Assembly (NCBI GenBank): GCA_001931875.2
Contig: MSJH02000818.1
Coordinates: 372,001 to 436,000, forward strand
From: Byssochlamys sp. IMV 00236
Taxonomy: Eukaryota > Ascomycota > Eurotiomycetes > Eurotiales > Thermoascaceae
Length of the DNA: 64,000 nt
Reading direction: 5' to 3'
Shown: positions 12,168-23,797 of the stretch, piece after piece
Layout: every line of letters starts with the position of its first letter
Position numbering within the stretch: the stretch's first letter is position 1
Translations under genes and position numbers: made by a program
Notes under the pieces: generated by a model
What the model was told of the DNA's origin: nothing
The model's database searches: none
What the model saw: only the letters and a program-made list of their open reading frames with translations

Positions 12168-13046
12168 TCAAAGCCAAGCCAACGTCCATAACGACGGAAA
12201 GTTGGGCCATTTTTCCTGCCACTCAGCCAATATTTCTGGGACTCGTTCGTCGAAATTTCGTCTTGCCTCGCCAGTACCGTTTCCCCAGCCGATAGTACCG
12301 TTCACCTGGCGCTCTTGGTTGGCAGCCTCGTTCAATCTGTCGGCAAGGTCGAGTATGGCTTTACCTCCCACGAGGGCCTCTTCATGATTATCTTTGATGT
12401 CAACATTGAAGACGTGCACTGGGCGATTGAGGGGTGATCCTTTGTTCATAAGATCGTCGACAACAGCGTCCCAGCATCGCTCTTCGCAGGTGATAATCAC
12501 GTCGACAATACCACCTTCTGTTCCCAAGGCGCCTTTATCGCCCTTGGATACATGATCTAACCGTGGCAGACCTGGTACCCAATCTTGAAATCTTTCGGGA
12601 CCCCACTTCACGTTCTTGTTCCGCTCGAGCATATTCAGGAGCCCATTGTTTCGATATAGCCTTGGGTCCTTCTGATACAACTCATCGTATATTTGGGCGT
12701 AAGAAACGGTGTTGAAGTTGTAGACATTGGGCTGAGTAATAGACGGGCCAGGTAGTCGTACCAACGAACCGGTACCGAAAGATATTACCGGATAAGGAGT
12801 CGGTGCAGTCGAGAGACGCATATGAGCCTCCATCGATCTGTTCTGATTTGAGGCACAGACTGTGCAGAACTTCAGTTTGTATGAACCAGATTCTGACGGT
12901 GTCACCGCGGCTCCAACGTCTGCCTGGCCGTCCATGGTAGAGGGAAGATTGGACGAGGCAGACTCTGGCGGAGGGGGCGGAGGTGGAGGAGGAACTGAGG
13001 TGGGAGTGGCCGACTCATTTCTTGCCAGTCTAGGATCAGAAGCCAT
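12168..13046 (-). CDS. RNA polymerase II CTD phosphatase Ssu72
   Basis: Phosphatase of serine-5/7 in the polymerase II C-terminal repeat, working with the cleavage and polyadenylation machinery in the nucleus. 292 residues without introns. The catalytic loop is CX5R: CASNQNRS, with C64 nucleophile and R70. The aspartate-bearing run [10 protein letters not shown] and the C-terminal strand [19 protein letters not shown] match the family. Compared with the roughly 200-residue yeast enzyme it has an N-terminal extension of about 55 residues containing nine consecutive prolines (about residues 19-27). The polyproline block is low-complexity DNA, so its length could vary between strains. Confidence 0.93.
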   Translation of the reverse strand: MASDPRLARNESATPTSVPPPPPPPPPESASSNLPSTMDGQADVGAAVTPSESGSYKLKFCTVCASNQNRSMEAHMRLSTAPTPYPVISFGTGSLVRLPGPSITQPNVYNFNTVSYAQIYDELYQKDPRLYRNNGLLNMLERNKNVKWGPERFQDWVPGLPRLDHVSKGDKGALGTEGGIVDVIITCEERCWDAVVDDLMNKGSPLNRPVHVFNVDIKDNHEEALVGGKAILDLADRLNEAANQERQVNGTIGWGNGTGEARRNFDERVPEILAEWQEKWPNFPSLWTLAWL

Positions 13047-15778
13047 ATTTATTTTGCTATTAGAGTGTTTTTATGACTATATTACGAGAAGGAATCCAGA
13101 GTGCTCTAAGAAAAGAATGAGGTAGTGTTGGTGACAGGGAGGATATTTAAACTAGCTTCTGGAAGGCCCTGAATAATGTTAGCAGTATTCACTAGAGGAA
13201 CTGCGGATGGCTGAGTGTAGAGAGAAGAGGAAAGTCAGGTAGTTAAAGTTGCGTATTTATGAGTTTGTCCTCATGGAAAAGGTAGGACAGCTCCAATAAA
13301 AGTGCTCATCATGGTACTCGAGGAAGGGTTATAGCTAGAATAGTGTCACATACCTTAAGTTACACGATTATTGTCCTGGTAGAACTCCAAGCCAGGCAAG
13401 AATGGAAGTAGTGGAAGGATTGTCGCCTTGTCAAGAAGAATGAATTGCTGTGCGAGTTTTCGCGCGATGTCGACAACCAGCTACATATGGTCCGTGCGTT
13501 GCTTAGTCATACGATGGAACACTAAAGATAAAGAAAACAAGACTGCTTCTACTCGAAACCAGACGACTGGTATACGTTATCCTTTCTCTTTAGCACTGAA
13601 AGCGTCACATATTAGAGCAGTTATATTGAGGAATCTCTGATAGAATCAGTGCCTTCTTATGTTAGTGTGCCATGATCAGTAAACGGAGTTGAGGAATAAC
13701 AGGTACTCTTGAAATGAACTCCTCAAGTTTCGTAGGTATTGTCATCCTTTGTGGACAAATGCTAGTTACTATCCTTGTACGTCATGCATATAGCGATGCA
13801 ATGAGTTTATGCTATTACAGTTCGTCCTTGTGCTGTGTCATATACAGAGAACGAGCTCTCAACATGAGTCACCCTGTCCTCTCGCGCACGAGTGACATCC
13901 CAAACCCGTCCTCTTCTGCTTCCAATCAGAAGTCATCAACATGGAGGAAGACCTGCGCTTCTCTAAAACACATCAGTTGGTCTGAGATTGCTGACCGCAA
14001 CAGCCAGCCTTTCTCCAAGATTCTTCGCAGGCTGAAGCTGCCTGATGCTTGGATTCTCTAGCAGGCTCAGGCTATTTATCCCCATGGGTAGAGCTCGCTG
14101 AGAAGATGTGGGAGAACTCCGCCAGGGACTCCCTAGGTAGGGAGTTCCCGAGAAATTCCTTATAGAAGGGACCCAAGTATTATTCTCCACCACTCCACGG
14201 TCTTTGTTCCATGTCGCATGACGCTGCTAATTCCACACGAAATATGTTGTTGGGGTAGCACGATCCGTCCCCTCACGGCATCAATGGGCATTAATAGAAG
14301 GTTGGCGCGCTTGAGTTAATCCGAATGGATGCAACTGCCCAGGTGTATGTATAGACGAAGGGAATATAGTCGAGGGCTATGGCAACGGTTGGCGCGAGTG
14401 GAATGTGTTCGGAGTCATCCATGGATTTTCCTAGTCATTGCTTCTTTGGGGAGCCATGAGCCTGAGATATCCCTGTTTCTCATTTCGGGGCAGTGAATCA
14501 GAGGCTTGTCGAGGTGGCCGCGTCTAATAGGATGTTAGTTGAATCGAAGAGAAAAGGAAAGAAAAGAAAAGGAGGTATGCCAAAGAGATAAGCTATTTAA
14601 TAACAACTCTTGAGGGACCATGCCGGTAAGTACCTTTTTCCTCTTCCCTCTCTTTCCTCTCTTCTTTCCTCTCTTCTTTGCATTCTATCCTCGGCACGTT
14701 ATAACGTTTTCATTTATTCTTTATAGAAGACACGAGCCATTTGTGGCATCTGTCTCCTCTCGCCCACTCGAGGTCTCTACTACCATATATAAGGGAAAAA
14801 GCGAGATTCTCCGCGACATATATATGACGAGTATATAACAGTGGGCAATTCACGAAAGAAAGAGAGACAGGAAATATATATAGATATAGATATTCCAAGA
14901 AAGCGTCAGATCCTGGAACACCCGAAGCAACGACTGAAGCAGGATATAGGTCTAGAACGACGAATTCTTTATAAATCGCTTGAAGAACTGAATTCAAGAA
15001 AATCCATCACCTACCTAGGTACTTATGCCCCAGGACCTACGGAGGGTCCAGGTACAACTCCCACGACTATCCGAGACTGTATCTCCTATGCAGAATGTCT
15101 TCTTTGATGACAGTCTGATTCAAATGGATCGCTGTGTGTAAAACCGCATACCCGTTGTGTCGGGTAGCTGAGTTAAGATGCAGCTCGGCTTCTACCATAG
15201 CGACTAGGTGTTGACGGGTCGCCTGGATCCTTTCTCAGGGGGACGGGATGGTGCATCTCAAATAGACGCAAACAGGAAATGTATCCGAAGACTAAGTAAG
15301 TCTGTACTATGAGTCTAGACCAAATTGATTCACAATATCCGGTCGGTCGAAATGGAACATTGCTGATTCTGCTCCATGGTGGGCCGCAACTGGAAGCCTG
15401 GAAACAAATGTAGGAGAAAATCAAATATCTACTCAATCAGTGACTGTTTTCCGTAAACTTGAAGATCCCAGAACTTGCCTAGATCCAGTACAGACTAAGG
15501 TACCTACCTATATTCCCCTCAACTCCTCTAAGAAGCATCTACTTATTCTCATCTAAGCTTATCTTATCATCAAGTCCCACTATTCCAGAACGGGAAAAGG
15601 AACAATCTGTCCCCCAGATTGTCCGCAACAGCTTCACCACTTAACAAGCGACCCTACCATACTCCTAATCTTAAACCCATTATTGCAGCATTCAAACCGA
15701 GACTCTCCTCGCCTCATCCATTTTCCAAAACCAATTAAAAAAGAAACAAGCACCACTTGGTCTAACTACACTGCAACA
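13047..15778. other. Intergenic 2.7 kb, no convincing gene
   Basis: Upstream of SSU72 and of the FKBP gene. Holds one copy of the hairpin repeat (14031-14152). Several short open frames overlap each other and the repeat and look random. AT-rich tracts occur near 14860-14890. Pyrimidine-rich sequence precedes the FKBP start. Confidence 0.45.
14031..14152 (+). repeat. Dispersed hairpin repeat, copy A
   Basis: Shares GCTTGGATTCTCTAGCA, a following CAGGCTATTTATC, then GTGGGAGAA with copy B at 47410-47520, and the 3' part with copy C at 58601-58662. The 3' hairpin is 14125-14149: an 8-bp stem ACTCCCTA/TAGGGAGT with a 2-nt loop, extended by an outer GGG/CCC around a single bulge. Confidence 0.6.
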
Positions 15779-16366
15779 ATGCGTCTCTCCATCCTAACTT
15801 CCGCTTTTCTCTCCGTAACGGCCGTGTTTGCCGCTGAGCTCGGCATCAAGACGACCAAGGAAGTCGAGTGCAAACGCAAGACTGTCCAGGGAGATACGGT
15901 CCACATGCATTATCGTGGAACGCTCGCGTCGGATGGATCGCAGTTTGATGCTAGCTATGATCGCGGCACGCCGCTGACATTCAAGCTTGGAACAGGGAGG
16001 GTTATTAAAGGGTGAGTGGACAGTGCTAGATATCATTAGGGGGTATATTGTATGGGGTTGTGTGTGTAGCGCTTTGGTGTGGATGCGTCTAGTGTCTCAT
16101 TGGTCGGGATCTCTGCAGTTGTCCGGCTCTGTCGCTATTAATTGATTGCTTTCTGCGGTTATGTGCAGACTTGCTGACAGGTATTATGTTGATTTAGATG
16201 GGACCAAGGTCTGCTCGACATGTGTATTGGCGAGAAGCGGACCCTCACCATTCCTCCGGAGTATGGCTATGGTGATCGCGGCATTGGCCCGATCCCCGGT
16301 GGCTCGACGCTTATCTTCGAGACGGAGCTCGTGGGCATTGACGGTGTCAGCAAGGATGAGCTGTGA
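15779..16366 (+). CDS. ER-lumenal FKBP-type peptidyl-prolyl isomerase (FKBP2-like)
   Basis: Prolyl isomerase of the ER lumen, inhibited by FK506 in this family. Exons 15779-16011 and 16198-16366 give 133 residues. The N-terminus is a clear signal peptide ([19 protein letters not shown]). The FKBP core shows [27 protein letters not shown] joined across the intron to [14 protein letters not shown], then PPEYGYG and [10 protein letters not shown]. The protein ends in KDEL, a direct ER-retrieval signal. The intron is 186 nt, long for this genome, with GTGAGT donor and TTTAG acceptor. It converges on the cytochrome b5-like gene 211 bp downstream. Confidence 0.94.
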
Positions 16367-16577
16367 AAGACGGCTGTTTCCAACGCATGAAGAGGACTTT
16401 GATATCGGGGGATTCTGGCGCCGCTGACACCGCGGACGGTCATAGAAAACGAACAAAAACAATGGTCTATTATGTCCAGGATATGTAATATACATGTTGT
16501 CTATAGGGTATCCAAAATCTATCGCAATGACTTGGGGTGAAATCAACTCATCCCAAAATGCCGGTACCGCTGCCCTC

Positions 16578-17609
16578 TCAGTCCATAGCATCCAAAGAAT
16601 TCTCCTGCGCCTGGGCGTCATGCTCCGAAACCAGTATTCCTACAAGGCACTCCCCCAGCAACCCGTCCCAGTTCACCCAGGGATGGACTTCTGCAAAAAG
16701 CTTCCCTGAATCCTTGCCTGCGCCTCGCAGCAGTTCCCCTTTGCCTCCAGGATGAAAAGGGAGGTACGGAGTAATGTTGTACACCTTTCCTTGGTAGGAA
16801 GTCCACGCATCTGTCCCTTTCCGTCCGTTCATTACCTTCAGCATCGACGGCGTGACCCTGATAAGCGTAGGAGGGAGACCGGCGCCCCGTAGGTTGCTAT
16901 TCGGATTGGATGTCAACGCAGCCCAATCCAGTGGCGAGTGGCCCGGTTCCAGAATCACTTTCCTGGAGTGTCGCGCGTTCGCAGGGGACGGCTTTGGAGC
17001 GAGGGTGCTGCTTGAGAGGCGGCTGGATGGCGGAGCGCGCAGAGAAGACGCCGCAGAGGGGGGAGGGCGCAAAGGAGTACTTGACTTCACACGTGGCACC
17101 GAAAGGAGCCCATCAGTCTTTGGTCGTGTGTTTTGCTGAGGCTGTTGGGGAGCCGTTCGGAGTCGAGGTGGGGGAGGGGCCATCAAGGACGAACTGCTTG
17201 CGCTCGACGTAGAGACAGCAGCTGCTAATGCTGGAGGCTTCATAGATGGCGGGGGCATCAGATGCTCTGCCGGCTTGTTATATTCAGGCGGTTTAGATCC
17301 TTCTAGCTTTGCAGTCGCGTGTTCGCTGTCGAGACTGAGAGTCGGGATATCCATAGCCGGCGCGACTGTCGCGCTGGCTTTAGGTGTTTCTTGGGCCACT
17401 CCACTATCTTTGTCTTCTTCCACTATCTTCTCTCCAGACTCAGAAGGCGTTTTCTCGTTATCATTCTCGAGAACAGGAGGAAGATTATGGCCGGCGGGTT
17501 TCGACTCCGGCAGGCTCGTCCCAGGCCCGGATGCCCAGGTAGAAGGTGGACATCGATAAAGCAGAAAGCATGCCGTGACGATAATCGCACCCACTCCTAC
17601 CCAGCCCAT
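16578..17609 (-). CDS. Membrane-anchored cytochrome b5-like heme-binding domain protein
   Basis: About 343 residues. An N-terminal hydrophobic segment GWVGVGAIIVTACFLLYR acts as signal anchor. It is followed by a long Ser/Pro/Ala-rich, probably disordered linker (about residues 25-230). The C-terminal b5 fold has the heme-ligand region YLPFHPGG and the second histidine in EVHPWVNW, with WTSYQGKVYNITPY before it. The order resembles the b5 domain of Ncb5or-like proteins, but no reductase domain is present. Start chosen at 17609 because it puts the anchor at the extreme N-terminus; the frame stays open to an ATG at 17750, which would add 47 residues. Partner enzyme unknown. Confidence 0.82.
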   Translation of the reverse strand: MGWVGVGAIIVTACFLLYRCPPSTWASGPGTSLPESKPAGHNLPPVLENDNEKTPSESGEKIVEEDKDSGVAQETPKASATVAPAMDIPTLSLDSEHATAKLEGSKPPEYNKPAEHLMPPPSMKPPALAAAVSTSSASSSSLMAPPPPRLRTAPQQPQQNTRPKTDGLLSVPRVKSSTPLRPPPSAASSLRAPPSSRLSSSTLAPKPSPANARHSRKVILEPGHSPLDWAALTSNPNSNLRGAGLPPTLIRVTPSMLKVMNGRKGTDAWTSYQGKVYNITPYLPFHPGGKGELLRGAGKDSGKLFAEVHPWVNWDGLLGECLVGILVSEHDAQAQENSLDAMD

Positions 17610-18234
17610 GCCAGGCTTAAAAATCCGAATGATTCTGTGGAGAGAAATAAGGTAGGAGTTAAGGGGCGTTATGGGGAGACCCGAATCATGCTGACAGATC
17701 GAAAGCGAAGTGTTCGCGCTGGTCCGGGGAAACTGGACCGTGCGCAACAAGGCTGTTTAGCTGCTTCTCGAAGATGGATCGTCATTGTTGGAAGGACAAG
17801 ATATTCACCAGGTGCGTCACTAAGCAGGGCTGATCCGTCCCACATTCAAGCAAGGCCAGGAACGGTCCTAACCTTTCCTCTTTTCAAGGCGAATGCAATT
17901 CTTCGCTGCATCTACCAAGATCCCAGTACGTGATGTAAACGACATCGGCGGCCATAACTACTCCTTGGATGAATCTCCGTAAGGCACAACCCAGTGACGA
18001 CTGTAAGAAAATGACCTCCGTCCGGGCCGTTTAAGCCGTTCGAACCTTTATTTTCTGAAGGTTTCGAGCGTGGCGCTTGCGGCGATTATTATAAGTGATG
18101 TGATGTCAGCCCATCATCACTAGTCATTCTAAACAAACATATACAGATCGTGAGATCCAAGTGACTTGGATTCGGTCAATCAATCTATATTAGACCGAGT
18201 CAGGTGTTGCGCGCAATCAGCTCCGCGCCGCCAA
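17610..18234. promoter_or_regulatory. Divergent promoter, cytochrome b5-like / PP2C
   Basis: 625 bp between the starts of two divergent genes. No recognised operator; GC-rich near the b5-like gene and AT-rich in the middle. Confidence 0.4.
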
Positions 18235-19429
18235 ATGCTTCGTACAACCATCATGTCTTCATCAGAGACGGTCTTTCTCATTGACACCGGCGCAGGCATG
18301 GTGAATACCATTCTCCTTGGCTATGTACCGCATGATTGAGGAGGCTAACTTATAGTCATCGGGAGCTCAATAGGCACAAGGAAGCCGGCCGGACCAAGAG
18401 GATCGTTACGTGTTTATTCTGCCAGACCAGTTCCCCGCTGATACAGTAGATAAATTGGCCCTTTTTGCTATATTTGACGGACAGTAAGGACCCTTTTCAA
18501 GAAGCTGTTTGTTCTTGGACCAGTATCTGACGTTTTATCGCAGTGGCTCCGCATCGGTGGCAGAACATGCCAGGAAGAACCTTCCTCGGCTGCTGGTGAA
18601 GCGTCCAGAATTCGAAGCTGGTGATTACGAGACCGCTATCGCCGAGGCATTTGTCGACGAGGATGAAGATCTGCTAAACAAGTTTATGTCGCATAGTACA
18701 GAGCCTGCCGTCTCGGGATCTACGGTAGCTCTGTGCTTTGCCAATTTAACAAAGGGGATATTGGTAGTAGGAAACCTAGGGGACTCGCATATAGTGCTAG
18801 CGGAACGAGATCTTTCGGGAGGCAAGCCGATCAATGTGGTAGGTGGACCAGATTCATCTGCTTAAGAGATGAGCTTTATTAACGGTTCTGGTGCTAGCAA
18901 CGTCTCACCAAGGCCCATAAACCGGGCCACGCCGATGAAAAAGCGCGAATCAGAGAAGCCGGAGGGAGCGTAAACAATAGCACAGGAACTACGCGCGTGG
19001 GTAAGTTGCCAGCAAACTCGATTGCAGGGAGGTTCTTGGCTGATCGTCATAGGTTCCTTGAATATGTCGCGAGCCCTGGGCGACCTCCAGTATAAAAATC
19101 CCGTGAACACCATGGACGACGAGATGAGTGCCAAATCAAGAACTGCTGCCGTCGTACCACCAGGGAACCGTGGCGACTTTCTATCCAACAAGGCACATCT
19201 TTCGAGGGTCAATCTCTCCCCCGAGAAACGCTACGCGTTGGTGTGCAGCAGTGATGGAGTATGCGACTCGACAGATGAGAAGGCACTGCTAGAGCATGTT
19301 ATGAGATCATCTTCAGCCGGCGAGCGAGCGAGGGACATTGCGCAAGAAATTGTCAATGTAACGGCGGCTCGTTATGGCAGCGATAATAGCACGTGTATAG
19401 TGGCGCTGTTAGACGGCACGAAAACATGA
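18235..19429 (+). CDS. PP2C-family Ser/Thr protein phosphatase
   Basis: Metal-dependent (Mg/Mn) phosphatase. Five exons rebuilt as 18235-18300, 18374-18483, 18544-18838, 18898-19000 and 19032-19429, about 323 residues. Across the second intron the frame gives FAIFDGHGSASVAEH, the PP2C metal-site motif. Further hallmarks are AQGSRPDQEDRYVF, VVGNLGDSHIVLA, RLTKAHKPGHADEKARI, LNMSRALGDLQYK, SDGVCD and GSDNSTCIVAL. The order and the three metal-binding aspartates are complete, so the enzyme should be active. The exon 4/5 junction is the least certain: GTAAGT with a GGAG acceptor gives RVGSWLI, whereas a GTGGGT donor with the CAG acceptor would give RGGSWLI. Start could also be the ATG at 18253. 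No signal peptide seen. Confidence 0.88.
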
Positions 19430-20320
19430 TAGAGATGGAACCTCTTGGTGGCGTTATCGGGCTCAAATTCGAGTGTATGCTTCATATCGATGCCTCTTAT
19501 CACGGAAACTGGAACCTCTATATATTAGACAGCATTTGGATATCTTAAGCACACGAAATGCCATGATGCGAAAAGATCGAAAAAGCTGATATTCCAATGG
19601 TCTCATACTTTCTCTTTGGGAATTTTGTAGTACTTTTTCTGTCAGCAGTCGAGAAATAGCAGACGCGTCAGAAATGGCAACCGTAATCACGTCGAATACC
19701 ATCAGTTCCAAGAGCTATCGCAGAACTGAAAGCATAACTACCTAGGTACCTAACTAACCACAAGCTGTGTTGGAGAAGCGACCCGGTCGTGGCAAGATTG
19801 ACCCGACTTTTCCAGTACCTGTCGGAACTGCCCGCCGTCTAGAACTTCAAAGACTGACACCATGGGGGAAGAAAGAGTAATAAATTAATATTCTCGGCCC
19901 ACGACTCTCCTAGATGTCCGGTAAGATCTAGCCGGTGATGATGGTCATTCAGATAAGCGACGTAGGCTCAGCTTGGCAAGCCATCGCCAAGCACGGTGTG
20001 CTATAGCAGCACGTGGGTAAACAAACGAGACGCCAGCACAGGAGCCGATAGTGAAAACTATAATTATATCAATCTCATTGTTCAATCTGATATCGTCCAT
20101 CGTACCTAGCGGATTGATTGCTGGGTGATAAAAAAAATAGGGACTGGTAAACGTACCTGTTTGGTTACCCGAATAGGTAACTCGGGGAGCAGGTGCGCGA
20201 ATAAGTACAGCCCGCTTGTCGGATCACTTTACAATCGTAAGTTTGCTCTATAATATCCCAACATGCGAATCATTGCAATTGAAACGAGTTAAGCTGACGG
20301 ACTGTATGTTCCCATAACAG
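19430..20320. other. Intergenic, ~890 bp
   Basis: Between PP2C and the broken transporter. A GTAAGT at 20239 and a CAG at 20318 look like an intron remnant of the transporter, but no start codon lies in the 140 bp before it. Confidence 0.4.
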
Positions 20321-21253
20321 TTCGCATCGGGGTTTGCCCTAATATCGGACGGTTACCAAAACAACTTGATGTTCGTCATCCTCATGATATCTTGCTTCTA
20401 CTAATAAAAATTATGCATTTTCTAATAAAAAAATAAAATAGGACTATGTCAAATGTCTTGCTTAAAAAGGAATATCCAAAGGAATATACATCCGCAGTCA
20501 GCACCCGCGTTTCCAATGCACTGCTGGTGGGCGAGGTTATCGGGCAGGTTATCATTGGGTCCATCGTCAACTTTCTATACATTATTATATTGCATGAAGA
20601 AAAGGAAAGCCTGCTAACTGAGGCATTTCTATCGAACAGTCTTACCTGTGACTACATGGGTCGAAAGACAGCTATCATCTTCACAACCGCAATGATCGTG
20701 ATCGGAGGCATCCTGGCCACTGCAGCTCACGGAGTAGTCACTATCAATGGCATGTTCTGGATGATGACGATCGCGCGTAGAATTGTCGGATTCGGTACGA
20801 TACAATCCATTCCATTCCCGAGCAATTACTACTCTAATCACAAATATACTTACTGTACAACAACTAACACGTATTATCATCAAAATGAAAAAGGCACCGG
20901 AGGCGAATATCCCGCCTCATCGACGTCCGCATCCGAAGCAGCCAACGAACTCAGCCTGAAGAGGAGAGGACCTACTTTCATCATGGTCACCAACTTCCCG
21001 CTCTCATTCGGTAGTCCCTTTGCGGTGTGCGTCTTCCTCATCGTTCTCTCCGCATGTCGTCGCATGTCGTCAGTCGCATTTCAGCACCGTCTGGCGAGTA
21101 TGCTTTGGAATTGGCTGCATCTGGCCCCTGAGCGTGTTCTACTTTCGAATCCGCATGCTGAATTCAGTTCTGTATCGGAGAGGAGCTATTCGTAAACATG
21201 TTCCTTATAGTCTCGTTATTAAATACCTAAGGTATTACTGGAAAACTACCTAG
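20321..21253 (+). pseudogene. MFS phosphate/glycerophosphodiester transporter, 5' fragment (broken)
   Basis: N-terminal half of a major-facilitator permease of the Git1/phosphate:H+ symporter type. Exonic runs are SGFALISDGYQNNLM, YPKEYTSAVSTRVSNALLVG, LTCDYMGRKTA, WMMTIARRIVGFG joined to TGGEYPASSTSASEAANE, and MVTNFPLSFG. Three introns can be removed in frame (donors GTTCGT, GTCCAT, GTACGA; CTAAC branch points in the second and third). At 21051-21070 the 10-mer CGCATGTCGT is present twice, shifting the frame; beyond it the other frame continues the protein (STVWRVCFGIGCIWPLSVFY). It stops at TAG 21251. No start codon was found, so the 5' end is also missing. The matching C-terminal piece is at 24420-24752. 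Confidence 0.85.
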
Positions 21254-21722
21254 GCTGTGACTTATCTCTATAGAGTTAACTAACAAATGCCCTGAAGCGG
21301 GGTATCAACCGTAGATCTGAGCGTAAACCAATCAGAATGGCTTTAAATTTTAGCCCAGAGGTGTTTCCAGTGTGGAACAGGTGTTCCGCAGTCCAAGCAC
21401 AACCCCAGATGCTTTAACCTGAACTTCCCAACCATAGTAGTGAGAAGCCTAATGATGAATCTAACTTTCTGCTGATGAGATGCCATTTTCTCCGACAACT
21501 TTTCTACCTCAAGTGCCTTCCAGTAATCCCCCACTTTGGTGGCCCTTTGTTCCAGTCGCAAAACCAGGTGAACGGGCATGTGGCTGGTGCCGGTTTATAA
21601 GCAACGGTGTGGCTGGGGGAGGTCTCAGCAGTCCTTCACGTGCAGGGTGATTATTGAGGCAGTCACCACATACTCAACAATACAATAATATAACATCATC
21701 ATAGATTATTCGAGCCTTTTCC
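21254..21722. other. Spacer inside the split transporter
   Basis: 470 bp between the broken transporter and the phosphotransferase gene. Probably the promoter of the latter. No terminal inverted repeat or target duplication was identified. Confidence 0.35.
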
Positions 21723-23517
21723 ATGGCGTCTCTGAAACCTCTGAGAAGAGCTACAAGGGCGACACTGCCCCGATTTCATCGCATGCTCCTTTCCGCTTCC
21801 CCCTCGAGAACCTCCAAACCCCCCCATCCCGGTAAGTTCGTCAAGATAAACTCGGTTGGTTTTTACTGAGTTTGTTTTCTCAAGTTACAATCCACTCAGA
21901 TCAAGATAGACTCGACACTCTCTTTTCTTATACCTCTGGACGCTGGCTATGGGACGAGGCAGCTCAGCTTCGTAAACGGTACCAGCCCTTCAATGTCGAA
22001 GAACTCAAACAAACAGCGGCCAGATCAGTCAATGCGGAATTCTGCGTCGAAATAACGAAATTACCGGAAGGCTCATACAACAAAGCCTTTCTATTGACAA
22101 TGGATAATGGCGTCCAGGTCATTGCGAAAATTCCCAACCCTTACATCCCTCAAAAATTCGTTACAGCCAGCGAAGTTGCCACGCTTGACTTTCTTCGTAA
22201 CGAGCTAGGTATACCTGTCCCGCGAGTCTTTGCTTGGAGCAGCAAGAAAGACCAGCCTGTGGGAGTCGAATATATCATCATGGAAAAAGCTGCTGGCAAT
22301 GAGTTAAGCAAAAGTTGGTCCACTATGGATATATCGGATAAGGTGGACATTGTGTCTCAGTTGGCCAATATTCAAGCCAAAATAGCCGCTGTCAACTTCG
22401 GTCATTATGGAAGCTTGTTCTATAGAGAGGATATTGAGGGTGGCATTAATGTCCCTGGAATAGCTGATCAGTTCCGCATCGGCCCCAGCTGTGATATACG
22501 ATTTTGGGAAGAGGAGAGGAGATTCATGAGCGCGTTTAGGGGCCCTTGTAAGCCGACCACCTAACCATAATTTCAGGGATCCAACTAATGAGTGACCGAG
22601 CAAAATTAGGGTCGTCGTCTGAGGCGTATGCGATAGATATCGCCAGGCGAGAGAAAGAATGGATTGCCCGGTTTGCAAATCCTCGTCATCCGGCAGACCC
22701 GTTGAGACAGTCAGATAGCCAAGAGTCTCCCGATTGTCACATTAAACTCCTCGACAAGTATCTGAAAGTTGTGCCTCATTTGATACCATCACATCCAGGT
22801 CAAAATCGGTCTGTACTTTGGCACTCTGATTTACACTTTGGGAATATATTTGTAAAGGAAAATCAGATTGTCAGCATCATTGATTGGCAAGGCTGCTCAA
22901 GTCTTCCCGTTTTTCATGCCTGCAGGATACCGAAATTCCTGAAAATTCATGGGCCCTTGCTTTTCGACCTTCCATCAGCCACGGGCCTCACGCCACAAGA
23001 AAAAGAGGAAAATCTACGGAGATACCAGCTTACACAACTACAGAGGCTCTATATTTCCAAATTCTGCGAAATTGACAATGACGTCTTCTCTGCTCTGTCG
23101 TTTCCTCAAGCTTTAACGCGACAGCAGCTCATCGATTTTTCAGGATACACATGGGATGACGATGGATTGTTTTTGTTTCGAGAGATGATGCTTCGGACAT
23201 TGCGCGAATGGATGGAATTAACTGGCCAGCCCCAGTCCTCTTGTCCTGTGACATTCGACACCGGTGAGCTTGCGTCTCATGTTGCCGAAGGGAAGAGCTG
23301 GGAAGATCGCAGGGAGCTATTCGGTGCCCTTGGAGTCCCCATTGACGGCTGGGTTCATCTTGAAGACTTCGAGGAAAAGGTGGAAACAATGCGTAATCTA
23401 GTGAGTTCGATCATAGACGCCGCGGATGACAAGGATGGCGTAAAAGACGCACTAAGAGCTTGGAAACTGTCGGAGTCGGGGCCTCCCAGCCTATCGGGTA
23501 ATCTGATGGATATCTAG
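21723..23517 (+). CDS. AIM9-like aminoglycoside-phosphotransferase-family kinase, probably mitochondrial
   Basis: Three exons, 21723-21831, 21900-22547 and 22577-23517, give 565 residues. The first about 36 residues are basic and hydroxylated without acids (MASLKPLRRATRATLPRFHR), as in a mitochondrial presequence. The kinase-like fold shows the N-lobe lysine in VQVIAKIPNP, the hinge region VEYIIMEKAAGNEL, the catalytic loop LWHSDLHFGNIFV (HxDxxxxN) and the metal-binding IIDWQG. This matches the APH/AIM9 group of fungal mitochondrial proteins. All three catalytic elements are intact, so activity is plausible, but the substrate is unknown; aminoglycoside resistance should not be assumed. It sits between the two pieces of the broken transporter. 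Confidence 0.85.
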
Positions 23518-23797
23518 AGGGCGTTTCCTGAAGTGCATCAGTTTCATTGTCCTCTTCGTGCTGTACACTGGTCATGCACGTTACCCCGCACCGTATCCTG
23601 CCTCTATCAGGTGATGTAGGCAATTCTCAGTCAGGCTTTACTATAAAGGCGTCTCCCGTGGCACTTTAGGACTGTTGTAGTCAGGTCCTGTTGCTATCTG
23701 ATTGTTCAAACCCCAAAACAGTAAGTCTACAAACCAACCTTGGAATAGACGTTGTTAGCATCGGCCCTAAACCTTACAGGAAGTCCATTCCAATATC

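Noticed and set aside
13714..14061. 115-codon plus-strand frame
   Set aside because: It overlaps hairpin repeat copy A and lacks any recognisable motif.
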